A DNA stretch of 64,000 nt, from positions 54,891 through 118,890 of the forward strand of contig NZ_JAJGSX010000030.1 in the NCBI RefSeq assembly GCF_021245725.1. The letters are read 5' to 3'. The notes under the pieces are model-generated. The model did no database searches. It saw only the letters and a program-made list of their open reading frames with translations, and had not been told where the DNA came from. Every line of letters begins with the position of its first letter. Position 1 is the first letter of the stretch. This DNA is from Pseudonocardia sp. TRM90224. GTDB taxonomy: Bacteria; Actinomycetota; Actinomycetes; Mycobacteriales; Pseudonocardiaceae. A program made the position numbers and the translations under genes. This document shows, piece after piece, positions 15,760-25,545 of this stretch.

Positions 15760-17295
15760 TCACTGCATACCGAGCCGGGCGAGCGGCTCCAGCAGCTCGC
15801 GCTCCTCGTAGGAGAGGTGGGAGAGCAGTGCGTCGGTGAGCAGGTCGACGGCGCCGCGCAGCGCGGGGGTGTCGGCGGAGCCGACGAACGCGACGAGCGA
15901 CCGGTCGACCCGCTCGAGCACCTCGTGGATCACCCCGTGCTCCTGCTGGAGCCGGTCGACGACCGGCGTGAGCCGCGGGTCGGCGCGGCGCAGGTGCGGG
16001 AAGAGGCTCATGTCCTCGATGGTGTGGTGGGTTGTGACGATCCGGCAGTAGGAGGCGCAGTAGGCGCCTACCGTCCAGCTGTTCTGGCGGATCGTCATCT
16101 CGGCGATGTGGTTGCGCGCGGTCGCGGGGGCGACGTCGCCGGTGGTGACCTGCTCGACCAGGTCGCGCAGCTGTCGGAGCTCCTCGCGGAGCTGGTCGTG
16201 CACGGCGACGAGGTGCTGCGACCCCGCGATGTCGGCCGGGCGGTAGGCCCGGTCGGGGTCGTGCGCCGGCCCGGTCGGTCGCTCGGCCTCGTCCCACGCC
16301 TGTTCGAGACTGTGACGCACGCCGTCGTCGGGTGTCGGTCGCACCGGGAAGCCGCCGGTCGCTGTGGCAACCGGTCTCTCGACGGGGCGGGGCGGGAGGT
16401 CGGGCAGCTCGCCGCGCCGCTCCAGGTCGACCAGCTCGCGCACGGCCGGCGCCACCTCGGCGGCGAACCGGCGGATCATGTCGGGGTCGTCGGAGGCCAG
16501 CACGAAGCCGCTCATGCCTTGCGCGAGCGCGAGGTCGGCGAGCTGCTCGGCCCACGCGGCCGCGGTGCCCTGCAGGAATCCCGCACCGCGGTCGAACGCG
16601 CCGGAGATGTTGTAGAGCCTGCGGACGTCCGACGGCTTGCGGCCCGCGGCGAAGGCGGCGTCGTCGACGCGTGCGTTCATGTCCGGCAACGTGTCCGGCC
16701 CGGCGTAGGCGCTGCTGGGAAGCCAGCCGTCGGCGAGCCGGCCGGTGAGCGCCAGCATCTTGGGCTTGTAGGCGCCGACCCAGATCCCGACGTTGTGCGC
16801 CGGGGCCGGGCCCGGTCGAGCGCCTTGGACATGGTGGTGGCGCCCGCCGGCCCGCACCCCGCGCTCGCCGGTGCCCCAGAGCGCGCGGATGACGTCGATG
16901 CCTTCCGCGAGCGCCTCGATGCTCTCCGCGGTGGTCAGCCGCTCGTGCCCGAGCGCGACGATGCCGTTCCAGAACGCCCCGGCGCCGAGGCCGAGCTCGA
17001 CGCGGCCGCCGGTGAGCAGGTCGAGGCTCGCGACGCTGCGGGCGAGGATCGCGGGGTCGCGAAGGGGCAGGTTGGCGACGTTCGGTGAGACGTGCACGGA
17101 GCTGGTGCGCGCGGCGATGACCGAGAGCAAGGTCCAGGTGTCGAGGAAGGCGTGCTGGTAGGGGTGGTCCTGCACGGTGACCAGGTCGAGCCCGGAGCGC
17201 TCGGTGAGCTGCGCGAGCTCGACCACCTGCGCGGGGTCGGCCGCGGTCGGGGTCAGGAACGTCCCGAACATCATGTCGTGCCCGTAGTCGGCCAT
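15760..17295 (-). CDS. LLM-class oxidoreductase fused to a hemerythrin-like (HHE) domain
   Basis: 511 residues from ATG 17295, chosen because a GAGAGGG ribosome-binding site precedes it; a GTG at 17319 would add eight residues. Residues 1 to about 310 are a luciferase-like, probably F420- or FMN-dependent, TIM barrel (MMFGTFLTPTAADPAQVVE, GGRVELGLGAGAFWNG). After a charged, Pro-rich linker, residues about 360-511 are a hemerythrin HHE domain with the iron-ligand pattern HDQL, HHTIED, QEHGVIH and HLSYEE. The pairing joins a flavin/F420 oxidoreductase with a di-iron O2/NO-sensing or storage module. Substrate unknown. Confidence 0.88.
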   Translation of the reverse strand: MADYGHDMMFGTFLTPTAADPAQVVELAQLTERSGLDLVTVQDHPYQHAFLDTWTLLSVIAARTSSVHVSPNVANLPLRDPAILARSVASLDLLTGGRVELGLGAGAFWNGIVALGHERLTTAESIEALAEGIDVIRALWGTGERGVRAGGRHHHVQGARPGPAPAHNVGIWVGAYKPKMLALTGRLADGWLPSSAYAGPDTLPDMNARVDDAAFAAGRKPSDVRRLYNISGAFDRGAGFLQGTAAAWAEQLADLALAQGMSGFVLASDDPDMIRRFAAEVAPAVRELVDLERRGELPDLPPRPVERPVATATGGFPVRPTPDDGVRHSLEQAWDEAERPTGPAHDPDRAYRPADIAGSQHLVAVHDQLREELRQLRDLVEQVTTGDVAPATARNHIAEMTIRQNSWTVGAYCASYCRIVTTHHTIEDMSLFPHLRRADPRLTPVVDRLQQEHGVIHEVLERVDRSLVAFVGSADTPALRGAVDLLTDALLSHLSYEERELLEPLARLGMQ

Positions 17296-17320
17296 CGCCA
17301 CCCTCTCAAACGTCTGCACG

Positions 17321-17348
17321 ACAGACGATACCAGTCGAGATGGTCTGT
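17321..17348. promoter_or_regulatory. Imperfect 28-bp palindrome upstream of the LLM-hemerythrin gene
   Basis: Outer arms ACAGAC and GTCTGT match perfectly, with further partial symmetry inside (AT, C at paired positions). It lies 26 bp upstream of the preferred start, where a TetR- or MarR-type operator would be expected. Confidence 0.4.
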
Positions 17349-17364
17349 AGCTCAGACGACCATG

Positions 17365-17823
17365 TCAGGTGTCCGGGTCGCGGTCTGCTGGTGTCACAGT
17401 GATCCCGTTGCGGCGCAGCAGGGCTGCCGTGACGCCGGCGCCGGCGGTGACCGAGCCGGTGAAGGTGCCGTCGTAGCGCTGCCCGCAACCGCACGACGGG
17501 CTGCGCTGGTGGAGCGTCGCGTGTTCGGCGCCGACGGCCGTCGCGATCGCCAGCGCGCGGCGGGCGCCCACCACGTACTGCGCCGTGACGTCCTCACCGT
17601 CGTCGGTGCGGACGGTGGCGATGCCGTCGAGGACGTCGTCCCCGTCGCCGCCGACGATCTCCGCAGGCTGCCGCGGGGTGGTCAGTCCACCGAGCATCTC
17701 GGGGCAGGCCGGCACGGCGGTGCCGGCATCGACGGCCGCGACGACCTCGGCGTTCGTCCGCGACTGCCCGTCGTAGCGGCAGTGCATGCCGGCCAGGCAT
17801 GCGCTGACCAGCCTGATCGTCAT
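17365..17823 (-). CDS. DUF523 family protein
   Basis: 152 residues with the conserved cysteine clusters of DUF523: SACLAGMHCRYDG at the N-terminus, ACPEMLGGL, and SPSCGCG, suggesting metal or Fe-S binding. The biochemical role of the family is not established. It starts 1 bp after the stop codon of the upstream dehalogenase-like gene region on the same strand, so co-transcription with that gene is possible. Confidence 0.85.
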   Translation of the reverse strand: MTIRLVSACLAGMHCRYDGQSRTNAEVVAAVDAGTAVPACPEMLGGLTTPRQPAEIVGGDGDDVLDGIATVRTDDGEDVTAQYVVGARRALAIATAVGAEHATLHQRSPSCGCGQRYDGTFTGSVTAGAGVTAALLRRNGITVTPADRDPDT

Positions 17824-17824
17824 C

Positions 17825-18706
17825 TCATGCGCCGGAGAGGAACGGGCGGAGGTGCGCCAGGGTGGCCTCCGGGGCCTCCTCGACGAGGAAGTGGCCGGTG
17901 TCGACGGACGCTCCGCGCACGTCTGCGGCGCGGGTTCGCCAGACGGCGAGGACCTCGTCGCCGCCGTTGCGGCCCACGATCCCGCGCGACCCCCACATCG
18001 AGAGCACAGGCATGTCGAGCAGGCGGCCCTCGTCGGCCCGGTCGTGCTCCAGGTCGATCGACGCGCCGGCCCGGTAGTCCTCCAGCATCGCGTGCCGAAC
18101 GGCCGGGTCGGCGAACGCCCGCTCGTACTCCGCGAGCGCGTCCGGCGCGAAGACGTCGAGGCTGCCGCCCCAGCCGCCGAGCAGCTTGTGCAGGTAGTAC
18201 ATCGGCTCCGCGCTGATCAGCCGCTCGGGCAGGTCGAACGGCTGGATGAAGAAGAACCAGTGGTAGTAGCCGGTTGCGAGGTCGCGGTCGACGTTCGAGT
18301 AGACGTGCAGCGTCGGGAGGATGTCGAGCACGGCGAGCCGCTCGACGGCGTCGGGGTGGTCGAGCGCCATCCGGTGCCCGACCCGCGCGCCGCGGTCGTG
18401 CCCGACCACGGCGAACCGCTCGTGTCCGAGCTCGCGCATCACCGTGACCTGGTCCTGCGCCATCGCCCGGAACGAGAAACCGGAGTGGTCGTCGCCCTCC
18501 GGCGGGCGCGACGACGACCCGTAGCCGCGCAGGTCGGGCGCGACGACGGTGTGGTGCTCGGCCAGCTGCGGCGCGATCGGGTGCCACATGGCGGAGCTCT
18601 GCGGGAAGCCGTGCAGCAGCAGGACGGGCGGGCCGCTGCCGCCGTGCCGCACCGAGATGGTCGCCGTGCCGGTGTCGATCTGCGATCGCTCGAATTCGTC
18701 GAACAC
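17825..18706 (-). CDS. Predicted fluoroacetate/haloacetate dehalogenase (alpha/beta hydrolase)
   Basis: 293 residues from GTG 18706. All residues known to matter in fluoroacetate dehalogenase are present: nucleophile Asp104 in GHDRGAR, carboxylate-binding Arg105 and Arg108, acid Asp128 (LDILPT), halide-pocket His149, Trp150 (YYHWFFF) and Tyr211 (EDYRAGA), and base His272 (TGHFLVEEAP). Family members hydrolyse haloacetates to glycolate; many close relatives act on other esters or halides, so activity needs testing. Coding is contiguous with the DUF523 gene. It is divergent from the MFS exporter, with a Zur-box-like site in between. Confidence 0.85.
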   Translation of the reverse strand: MFDEFERSQIDTGTATISVRHGGSGPPVLLLHGFPQSSAMWHPIAPQLAEHHTVVAPDLRGYGSSSRPPEGDDHSGFSFRAMAQDQVTVMRELGHERFAVVGHDRGARVGHRMALDHPDAVERLAVLDILPTLHVYSNVDRDLATGYYHWFFFIQPFDLPERLISAEPMYYLHKLLGGWGGSLDVFAPDALAEYERAFADPAVRHAMLEDYRAGASIDLEHDRADEGRLLDMPVLSMWGSRGIVGRNGGDEVLAVWRTRAADVRGASVDTGHFLVEEAPEATLAHLRPFLSGA

Positions 18707-18746
18707 CCGCCGACCGTACCGCGCGTGATCGACGGGCCCGTCTTAA

Positions 18747-18761
18747 TGAAAACGATTTGCG
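18747..18761 (+). promoter_or_regulatory. Zur/Fur-type box 1
   Basis: TGAAAACGATTTGCG, 15 bp upstream of the GTG of the MFS exporter gene. It shares TGAAAACGATT with the better-conserved site at 20012 and resembles the actinobacterial Zur consensus TGAAAATGATTTTCA. The right half-site is degenerate. Confidence 0.55.
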
Positions 18762-18776
18762 TCTAGGCTTGGGTGT

Positions 18777-20009
18777 GTGATCGAAACCGACAGCTCCACC
18801 CGCCCACGTTCGGTGCTGCGGGACGGGCGCTTCCTCCGGTTGTGGGTGGGCACGACCGCGTCCGGCCTCGCGACGTGGGCGCTGCCGTTCGTGCTCGGCC
18901 TCGCGGTCTTCGAAGGCGCGCTCGACGCCGTCGGGCTCGGCGTCGTGCTCGCGACGCGGACCGTGGGGTTCCTGCTCGCGGTGCCGCTGGCCGGGGTGCT
19001 CGCCGATCGCTACGCGCGCCGCCCCGTCGTCGCGGTCGCGGGACTGGCGGCCGCACTGGCCACGCCGCTGATCGCGTACGGGCTCGGCCGGTCCGTGCTG
19101 CTCATGGCCGTGGCGGCGGCCGTCGCGGGCGCTGGCCAGGGCGCCTGCCGGCCGGCGTTCCAGGCGCTGACCGCGGAGGTGGTGGACGAGCCGCGGCGAC
19201 AGTCGGCGAACGTGATGACGACCCTGGCGGTCCGGGTCACGACCCTCGTCGGGCCGACGCTGGCCGCGCTGCTCGCAGTGGTCGCCGGCGTGCGCGTGAC
19301 GCTGCTCGTCGTCGCCGCGCTGTGGCTCGCGGCAGCGCTCATTCCCCCTGGCGGCGCGCCGGTATCGACGAGGTCTGCGCGTCGCGACTCCATCTGGCGC
19401 GAGTTCGGCGACGGCCTGCGCGAGGCGCGCCGCCATCCGTGGTTCGTGGCGGGGCTCGGCGCGCTGACGGCTGTGATCCTCACCGGCTACTCGGTGACCG
19501 GCGTGGCGCTGCCGCTGGTCAGCCGCGACCGCTACGGCAGTGAGGCAGTGCTGGCCTCCGCTGCGACGGCGTACGTCGTCGGGGCGCTGATCGGTGCGCT
19601 GCTGCTCGCGCGCTGGCGCCCGTCGACGCAGGGCCGGTGGGCGCTGGCCGGCCTTGCGGTGTACGGGTTCGCGCCGCTCGCGCTGCTGCTCCCGGTGCCT
19701 CCCGCGGTGGTCGTCGCGGCCTACGTCATGGCCGGGTTCGGGATCGAGCTGTTCAACGTCCCGTGGTTCACCGCGACCCAGCGCGAGGTGCCGCCGCACC
19801 TGCTGGCCAGGGTCTCCTCGATCGACTTCCTGTTCTCGTACGGCCTGGCCCCGGTCGGGCTCGCGCTGATCGCGCCGGCCATCGGCGCGTTCGGGCTCGC
19901 GCCGGTGCTCGCGGTCTGCGCGGCGGTCTGCTTCGCGGCGCCCGCGCTGGCGATGCTGGTCCCGTCGGCGCGGGGGTTCCGGCGCGAACCGGTCAACCCG
20001 GACGGTTGA
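18777..20009 (+). CDS. MFS exporter (EntS-like), candidate metallophore exporter
   Basis: 410 residues from GTG 18777, with about 12 membrane segments. It has the MFS_3-type N-terminus (RFLRLWVGTTASGLATWALP) and the loop motif LAGVLADRYARRPVV. EntS/YbdA relatives export siderophores. It is preceded by a Zur-like box and followed 24 bp later by a second box and an operon with a PLP synthase, a DUF364-like protein and a FecBCD importer, so export of a metal chelator is the likely role (inference). Confidence 0.85.
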   Translation: MIETDSSTRPRSVLRDGRFLRLWVGTTASGLATWALPFVLGLAVFEGALDAVGLGVVLATRTVGFLLAVPLAGVLADRYARRPVVAVAGLAAALATPLIAYGLGRSVLLMAVAAAVAGAGQGACRPAFQALTAEVVDEPRRQSANVMTTLAVRVTTLVGPTLAALLAVVAGVRVTLLVVAALWLAAALIPPGGAPVSTRSARRDSIWREFGDGLREARRHPWFVAGLGALTAVILTGYSVTGVALPLVSRDRYGSEAVLASAATAYVVGALIGALLLARWRPSTQGRWALAGLAVYGFAPLALLLPVPPAVVVAAYVMAGFGIELFNVPWFTATQREVPPHLLARVSSIDFLFSYGLAPVGLALIAPAIGAFGLAPVLAVCAAVCFAAPALAMLVPSARGFRREPVNPDG

Positions 20010-20011
20010 AC

Positions 20012-20026
20012 TGAAAACGATTGTCA
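20012..20026 (+). promoter_or_regulatory. Zur-type box 2
   Basis: TGAAAACGATTGTCA, a 7-1-7 imperfect palindrome close to the Zur consensus, ending 7 bp before the GTG of the PLP-synthase gene. Such a close position implies occlusion of the promoter or start region. It does not match the DtxR/IdeR iron box. Confidence 0.65.
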
Positions 20027-20033
20027 TTAAGAT

Positions 20034-21077
20034 GTGGCTGTGACCGTCACCCGCTCGAGTGAGCCGATCCACGACCACATCGCCGACGCGCTCGCCGACC
20101 CCGCTCCCGTCCAGGTGGCCGACGGGCTGGTCTGCCTCCGATTCGAGATCATGAAGGTGCGTTCGGCGCTGGGGGCGGTGCGCAGGCTGCTCGCGGAGGG
20201 CCGGGTGCGCCCCGGCGACACGCTCGTCGACAGCTCCAGCGGCATCTACGCCCACGCGCTCGCGCTCGCCTGCCACCGCTACGGGATGCGCTGTCACATC
20301 GTCGGCTCGACCACCGTCGACCGCGTGCTGCGCATCCAGCTGGAGATCCTCGGCGCGACGCTGGAGCAGGTCCGCCCGTCGGCCGACCTCAAGCTCGACC
20401 AGAGCCTGCGCGTGCAGCGCATCGGCGAGCTGCTGCTGGCCAACCCGAGCTACCACTGGATGCGCCAGTACCACGACGACGTGCACTACGCCGGCTATCG
20501 GGAGATCGCCGAGCGGATCGACCGCGCGCTGCCGGAGCGTCCGCTGACCGTCGTCGGCGGGGTCGGCACCGGCGCCTCGACGGGCGCGCTCGCGACGTAC
20601 CTGCGCCGGGCGGGGCGCGACGTCGAGCTGGTCGGGATCCAGCCGTTCGGCAGCGTCACGTTCGACGCCGGGCACACCGCGGACCCAGACATGATCATCG
20701 CCGGGATCGGGAGCGCCATCCCGTTCCGCAACGTCCGGCACGAGCTGTACGACCGCGTGCACTGGACGGCGTTCCCGGTCGCACGTTCCGGTGCGGTCGC
20801 GATGCTGCGCGACACGGGGATCTTCGCCGGGCTCTCCGCGGGCGCCGCCTACGCTGTCGCGCGCCACGAGCGGCGCCGCGCTCCCCGTCGCACCGTGGTG
20901 TTCCTGGCGCCGGACACGGGACACCGTTACGTCGACGCGGCGTTCGCCGGGCACGAGACGGTCGCGCCGGTCGAGTCGCTGAGCCCGCTCGACGTCGACG
21001 ACGTCACCGAGCTGCAGCTGCCGTGGTCGATGACGGAGAACGTGCCCGGTCGGGTCCCGGCCGGGGCGCTGGCGTGA
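20034..21077 (+). CDS. PLP-dependent cysteine-synthase-family enzyme
   Basis: 347 residues from GTG 20034 (GTG 20040 possible). Fold-type II features: the PLP lysine Lys41 in LRFEIMKVRSALGA, a substrate loop DSSSGIYAHALALAC, and the phosphate-binding glycine loop GGVGTGASTG at about 175-184. It is shorter and more divergent than CysK/CysM. In metallophore pathways SbnA-like members make a diaminopropionate precursor, so a biosynthetic role in a small chelator is plausible here. It is first in a tightly overlapping five-gene operon under Zur box 2. Confidence 0.82.
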   Translation: MAVTVTRSSEPIHDHIADALADPAPVQVADGLVCLRFEIMKVRSALGAVRRLLAEGRVRPGDTLVDSSSGIYAHALALACHRYGMRCHIVGSTTVDRVLRIQLEILGATLEQVRPSADLKLDQSLRVQRIGELLLANPSYHWMRQYHDDVHYAGYREIAERIDRALPERPLTVVGGVGTGASTGALATYLRRAGRDVELVGIQPFGSVTFDAGHTADPDMIIAGIGSAIPFRNVRHELYDRVHWTAFPVARSGAVAMLRDTGIFAGLSAGAAYAVARHERRRAPRRTVVFLAPDTGHRYVDAAFAGHETVAPVESLSPLDVDDVTELQLPWSMTENVPGRVPAGALA

Positions 21078-21874
21078 GGGCGGTCGACGGGCTCACGGCG
21101 GAGGTGCTGGCCGGGGAGCACGGGCCGCACCCGGCCGACGTTGTCGCCACCAGCGTGTTCTGGGTGCACCACGGCACCCGCCTCGCCGGCGCCCCCACGA
21201 CGTACCGCAACCAGTACCTGTTGGTCAGGGTCGGCGCGGCGTTCGGGGCGTGCGCGTTCGAGCCGGGGGAGGTCGACCCGGACCTGTGCGCGGGCGCGTC
21301 CGGGCGGACGCTCGACGTGCTGCTCACATCCGGCCCGTCCGCGCTGCGGGCGGCCGCGCTCGACGCATACCTCGCGGCGGCGCGACCGCACGCCGATGCC
21401 GCCGACCGGCGGGTGCTGCTGCCGGCCGGGGCGCCCGAGGTCCGCGCCCGCGCCCGGGACGCCGCGGTCGCCGGCCTGCTCGACGTCGCGGCCGGCGCGA
21501 AGGTGGCGCTGATCGGCGTGGTGAACCCGCTGGTCGCGGCGATCCGGGAGCGCGGAGCCGTGCCGCTGCCGTGCGATCTGAACCTGCGCGAGACCCAGTG
21601 GGGCGACCCGGTCACCCCCGAGATGGACGGCGTGCTCGACGCCGCCGACGCCGTCGTGGCGACCGGGATGACGCTCGGCAATGGCACGTTCGACGTCATC
21701 CTCGAACGCTGCCGCCGCCGGGACCTGCCGCTGGTCGTCTACGCGCAGAGCGGAAGCGCTGTGGCGCGCGCGTTCCTGGGCGCGGGCGTGACTGCGCTCT
21801 CCGCGGAACCGTTCCCGTTCTCCCAGTTCAGCGCCGACGAGACCGCGCTCTACCTGTACGGACGGGCCGCGTGA
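21074..21874 (+). CDS. DUF364/DUF4213-like Rossmann-fold protein, putative heavy-metal chelation family
   Basis: 266 residues; GTG 21074 overlaps the upstream stop. The N-terminal half has an enolase-N-like DUF4213 character (VFWVHHGTRLAGAPTTYRNQ) and the C-terminal half a Rossmann-like DUF364 core (KVALIGVVNPLVAAIRERG, then DAADAVVATGMTLGNGTFD). The Pfam description of DUF364 is putative heavy-metal chelation; no reaction is known. Position between a PLP synthase and a FecCD permease supports a role in making or handling a metal ligand. Confidence 0.72.
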   Translation: MRAVDGLTAEVLAGEHGPHPADVVATSVFWVHHGTRLAGAPTTYRNQYLLVRVGAAFGACAFEPGEVDPDLCAGASGRTLDVLLTSGPSALRAAALDAYLAAARPHADAADRRVLLPAGAPEVRARARDAAVAGLLDVAAGAKVALIGVVNPLVAAIRERGAVPLPCDLNLRETQWGDPVTPEMDGVLDAADAVVATGMTLGNGTFDVILERCRRRDLPLVVYAQSGSAVARAFLGAGVTALSAEPFPFSQFSADETALYLYGRAA

Positions 21875-22950
21875 CCCAGATGCTGGAGAAGGCGGCGCCC
21901 GCCGATGACCTCGGCAGATCCCGGCGGAGCCGGCGCACCGCGCTCTGGGTCGGCGGGCTGCTGGTGGCGCTCGTCGCGAGCGTGCCGGTGGTGATCGGGC
22001 TCGGACCGGTGCCGATCGCGCCGTCGACCGTCGCCGCGATCGTCGGACACCACCTGGTCGGCTTCCCCACCGAGGTCACGTGGAGCGCGTCGGAGGACAG
22101 CATCGTCCGGCTGGTGCGGGTGCCGCGGGCGCTGCTCGGGGTGGTGGTCGGCGCGGCGCTCGCCGCCGCGGGCGTGGTGCTGCAGACCCTCGTGCGGAAC
22201 GTGCTCGCCGAGCCGTACCTGCTCGGGGTCACGTCGGGGGCGTCGACCGGTGCCGCGGTCGTGATCCTCTTCGGTGCCGGGGCTGCGGCCGGGGGCGGGG
22301 CGTTGACGGGCAGCGCGTTCCTGGGTGCGGTGCTGGCGACCGGGGTCGTGTTCCTGCTTGCCGGGGTGCGCGGCTCGGTGACGTCGGTGCGGCTGCTGCT
22401 GGCCGGGGTATCGGTCGGGTACGTCCTGCAGGCGGTCACCAGCTTCCTGATCTTCTGGTCGGACGCCCCGGAAGGCGCCCGGGACGTCCTGTTCTGGCTG
22501 CTCGGCTCGCTCGCGCAGGCCCGCTGGTCGGCGGTGGCCGTCAGCGCGGGCGTGGCGGCCGTGAGCGGTGTCGTGCTGATGGCGATGGCACGGCGGTTCG
22601 ACGCGATGGCGATCGGCGACGAGACCGCGCGGTCGCTCGGCACCGACCCGGCCCGGTTGCGCGCCTGGGCGCTCGGCGTGGTCGCGCTGCTCGTCGGCGC
22701 CGTGGTCGCGGTCTCCGGCGGCATCGGGTTCGTCGGGCTGGTCGTGCCGCACGTCGCGAGGCTGTGCGTGGGCGGGGCCCACCGCAGGTTGCTGCCGGTC
22801 GCCGCACTGATCGGTGCGCTCTTCCTCGTCTGGGCCGATGTGGCCGCGCGGCTCGTGTTCAGCCCGCGCGAGCTGCCGCTCGGCATCGTCACCGCGCTCG
22901 TCGGCGCGCCCTTCCTGATCCTGCTCGTCCGCCGCATGCGTGCGGCCTGA
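21871..22950 (+). CDS. FecCD-family ABC transporter permease (metal-chelate/cobalamin type)
   Basis: 359 residues; GTG 21871 overlaps the previous stop. About nine to ten membrane segments, with the family motifs RVPRALLGVVVGAALAAAGV, EPYLLGVTSGASTGAA and VSGGIGFVGLVVPHVAR. It forms a homodimeric channel for a chelate delivered by the following binding protein. Confidence 0.93.
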   Translation: MTQMLEKAAPADDLGRSRRSRRTALWVGGLLVALVASVPVVIGLGPVPIAPSTVAAIVGHHLVGFPTEVTWSASEDSIVRLVRVPRALLGVVVGAALAAAGVVLQTLVRNVLAEPYLLGVTSGASTGAAVVILFGAGAAAGGGALTGSAFLGAVLATGVVFLLAGVRGSVTSVRLLLAGVSVGYVLQAVTSFLIFWSDAPEGARDVLFWLLGSLAQARWSAVAVSAGVAAVSGVVLMAMARRFDAMAIGDETARSLGTDPARLRAWALGVVALLVGAVVAVSGGIGFVGLVVPHVARLCVGGAHRRLLPVAALIGALFLVWADVAARLVFSPRELPLGIVTALVGAPFLILLVRRMRAA

Positions 22951-22969
22951 TCGTCTTCGGAGAACCCAC

Positions 22970-23937
22970 GTGCGTTTCCCACGCCTGCTCGTCGCGCTGG
23001 CCGCGGCGGGCTGCCTCACCGCCTGCGCCACCCCCGCCCCGGCCCCTTCACCGCCCTCCGGGGAGGGCTTCCCCGTCACCGTCGAGAACTGCGGCCGGCA
23101 GGTGACGTTCGACGCCCCGCCGCGGCGGGCGCTCGTGCTCGGCGGCGAGGCCGGTTCGCTGGTCAGAGCCGCCGGCGCGGTCGAGCGCATCGCCACGTTC
23201 GGCGCGATCGACGGCGAACCGCTCGGCGCCGCACAGGCTGATCTCGGGGCCCGCGCGCAGCTGCCCGTGCCGGGATCCGGCGCGGTCGCCCGGGAGGTGA
23301 TCATCGCCCAGCAGCCCGACGTCGTGATCACGTTCGGCCTCAACGAGACCACCCCGGAGGACCTCGCCGCCGCCGGCATCCCGGCGCTGCAGCTCGCCGG
23401 CCGCTGCCCCGGCGACCCGGGCCCGCGTGGCCTGGAGGCGATGTACGCCGACATCGAGACCTACGGCCGGGTGTTCGGCACCCGGCCGCAGGCGACGGCC
23501 GCCGTCGCGCAGCTGCGCGAGCGGGTCGCCGCGGCCGGCCGGCGGGTGGCCGGGATCGGGGCAGGCAGAGGGGCGGCCGCGCTCTTCGTCGGCGCGCCCG
23601 ACAGCCCGCTCGGGGCGTACGGGCGGCTCAGCACCGCGCACCAGCAGCTGGAGGCGCTCGGGTTCCGCAACGTCTTCGACGAGGTCGCGAAGCGGCACTT
23701 CGAACCCGGCACCGAGCAGGTGATCAGCGCGGCGCCCGAGGTCGTCGTCGCGCTCTACCAGGCGAGCGGGTCCACCGAGCAGACCGTCCGGTCGTCGCTG
23801 GCCGCGCGCGCCGAGCTGGCCGGGGTGCCGGCGCTGGCGAAGGGGTCGGTGCTGCCGCTGGACTACTTCTACGCGGGCAACGGCCTGCTCGCCGTCGACG
23901 GGCTGGAGCGGCTCGCCGACCAGCTGGCCGCGCTGCC

Positions 23938-23941
<4 letters not shown>
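22970..23941 (+). CDS. FecB/BtuF-type substrate-binding lipoprotein
   Basis: 323 residues from GTG 22970 with CGGAGA upstream. A lipoprotein signal ends at GCLTAC, followed by a Pro-rich spacer and a class III binding-protein fold (VTVENCGRQVTFDAPPRRAL, IIAQQPDVVITFG). It captures a metal chelate at the outer face of the membrane. Ligand not determined; the Zur-like operator upstream of the operon favours zinc. Confidence 0.92.
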
Positions 23942-24783
<842 letters not shown>

Positions 24784-25459
24784 ACGCCTTCGCCATGCGG
24801 GCCCGCTCAGCCGGCCCGGCCTCCTCGGCGAGCTGGTCGATGCGGGAGCGGAAGTTCTCCAGCGTCAGCCGGCACGTCGGGGAGGCGTAGAACTCCCACC
24901 AGCCGCGGAACGGGTTGTCGGCGGCTGGCGGCTCCTCGGTCATCGCGCGCGTGCCGGCCCAGATGTAGGTCCACACGCACGGCAGCAGCGCGGAGAGCAG
25001 CACGGGGAGGCTGTCGTGCGCGGCCGACTCCATGTGGTTCACGTACGCCTGCGCCGAGGGCGCGAGCTCCTTCTGCAGCACCTCGTCGTAGCGGATGCCG
25101 ACGGCGTCGCAAAGCACGTGGTGCGGGTGCTGCTCGTCCTCGAGCAGGAAGCGGATCTGGTCGTTGAACCACGCCACCCACGCCCGGTCGGGCGAGCGGG
25201 TGATGCCGTGGCCGTAGCAGCGCAGGAACGCGTTGAGGTACTGGTGGTCCTGCCCGACGTAGTGGGTCACCTGCTCCGCGCCGAGGGTGCCGTCGTGCAG
25301 GCCGCGCAGGAACGGGTGCTCCCAGAACTCGGTGAACAGGTCGTCGTTCTGCGCGCGCAGCTCAGCGGTGAAGGACATGGGTGCTCCGCTCCCGTGATCA
25401 GGTGGTGATGGTGGGACGGCACACCGGCAACGTCGCGTCGGACTGCCTCATCGGGCGAC

Positions 25460-25545
25460 TCCCTACGCCGGTGTGATCCGGATCAGGTTCGACGGTCGGC
25501 GGGGATCGTCCGCCCTCTCAGCCCGCGCCCGGGCTCCCGTGTCTG
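25460..25545 (-). promoter_or_regulatory. TPP riboswitch (THI element) of tenA
   Basis: On the minus strand CTGAGAGGG, GAACCTGATCCGG and GGCGTAGGGA occur in order. The stem region GGGAGCCCGGGCGCGGG is nearly identical to that of the thiD riboswitch at 15626-15711, suggesting recent common origin. Distance to the tenA ATG is about 81 bp. Confidence 0.95.

Noticed and set aside
18747..20026. The two boxes as DtxR/IdeR iron boxes
   Set aside because: They lack the TTAGGTTAGGCTAACC pattern; the TGAAAACGATT form fits the Fur/Zur type instead.
17820..20954. Very long open frame (over 1000 codons) on the minus strand across the dehalogenase and MFS genes
   Set aside because: Its translation over 18.7-20.9 kb is Arg/Pro-rich without any domain, and the opposite strand carries clear MFS and PLP-enzyme genes. 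It is a GC-rich antisense frame; only the dehalogenase gene (in another frame) is real there.
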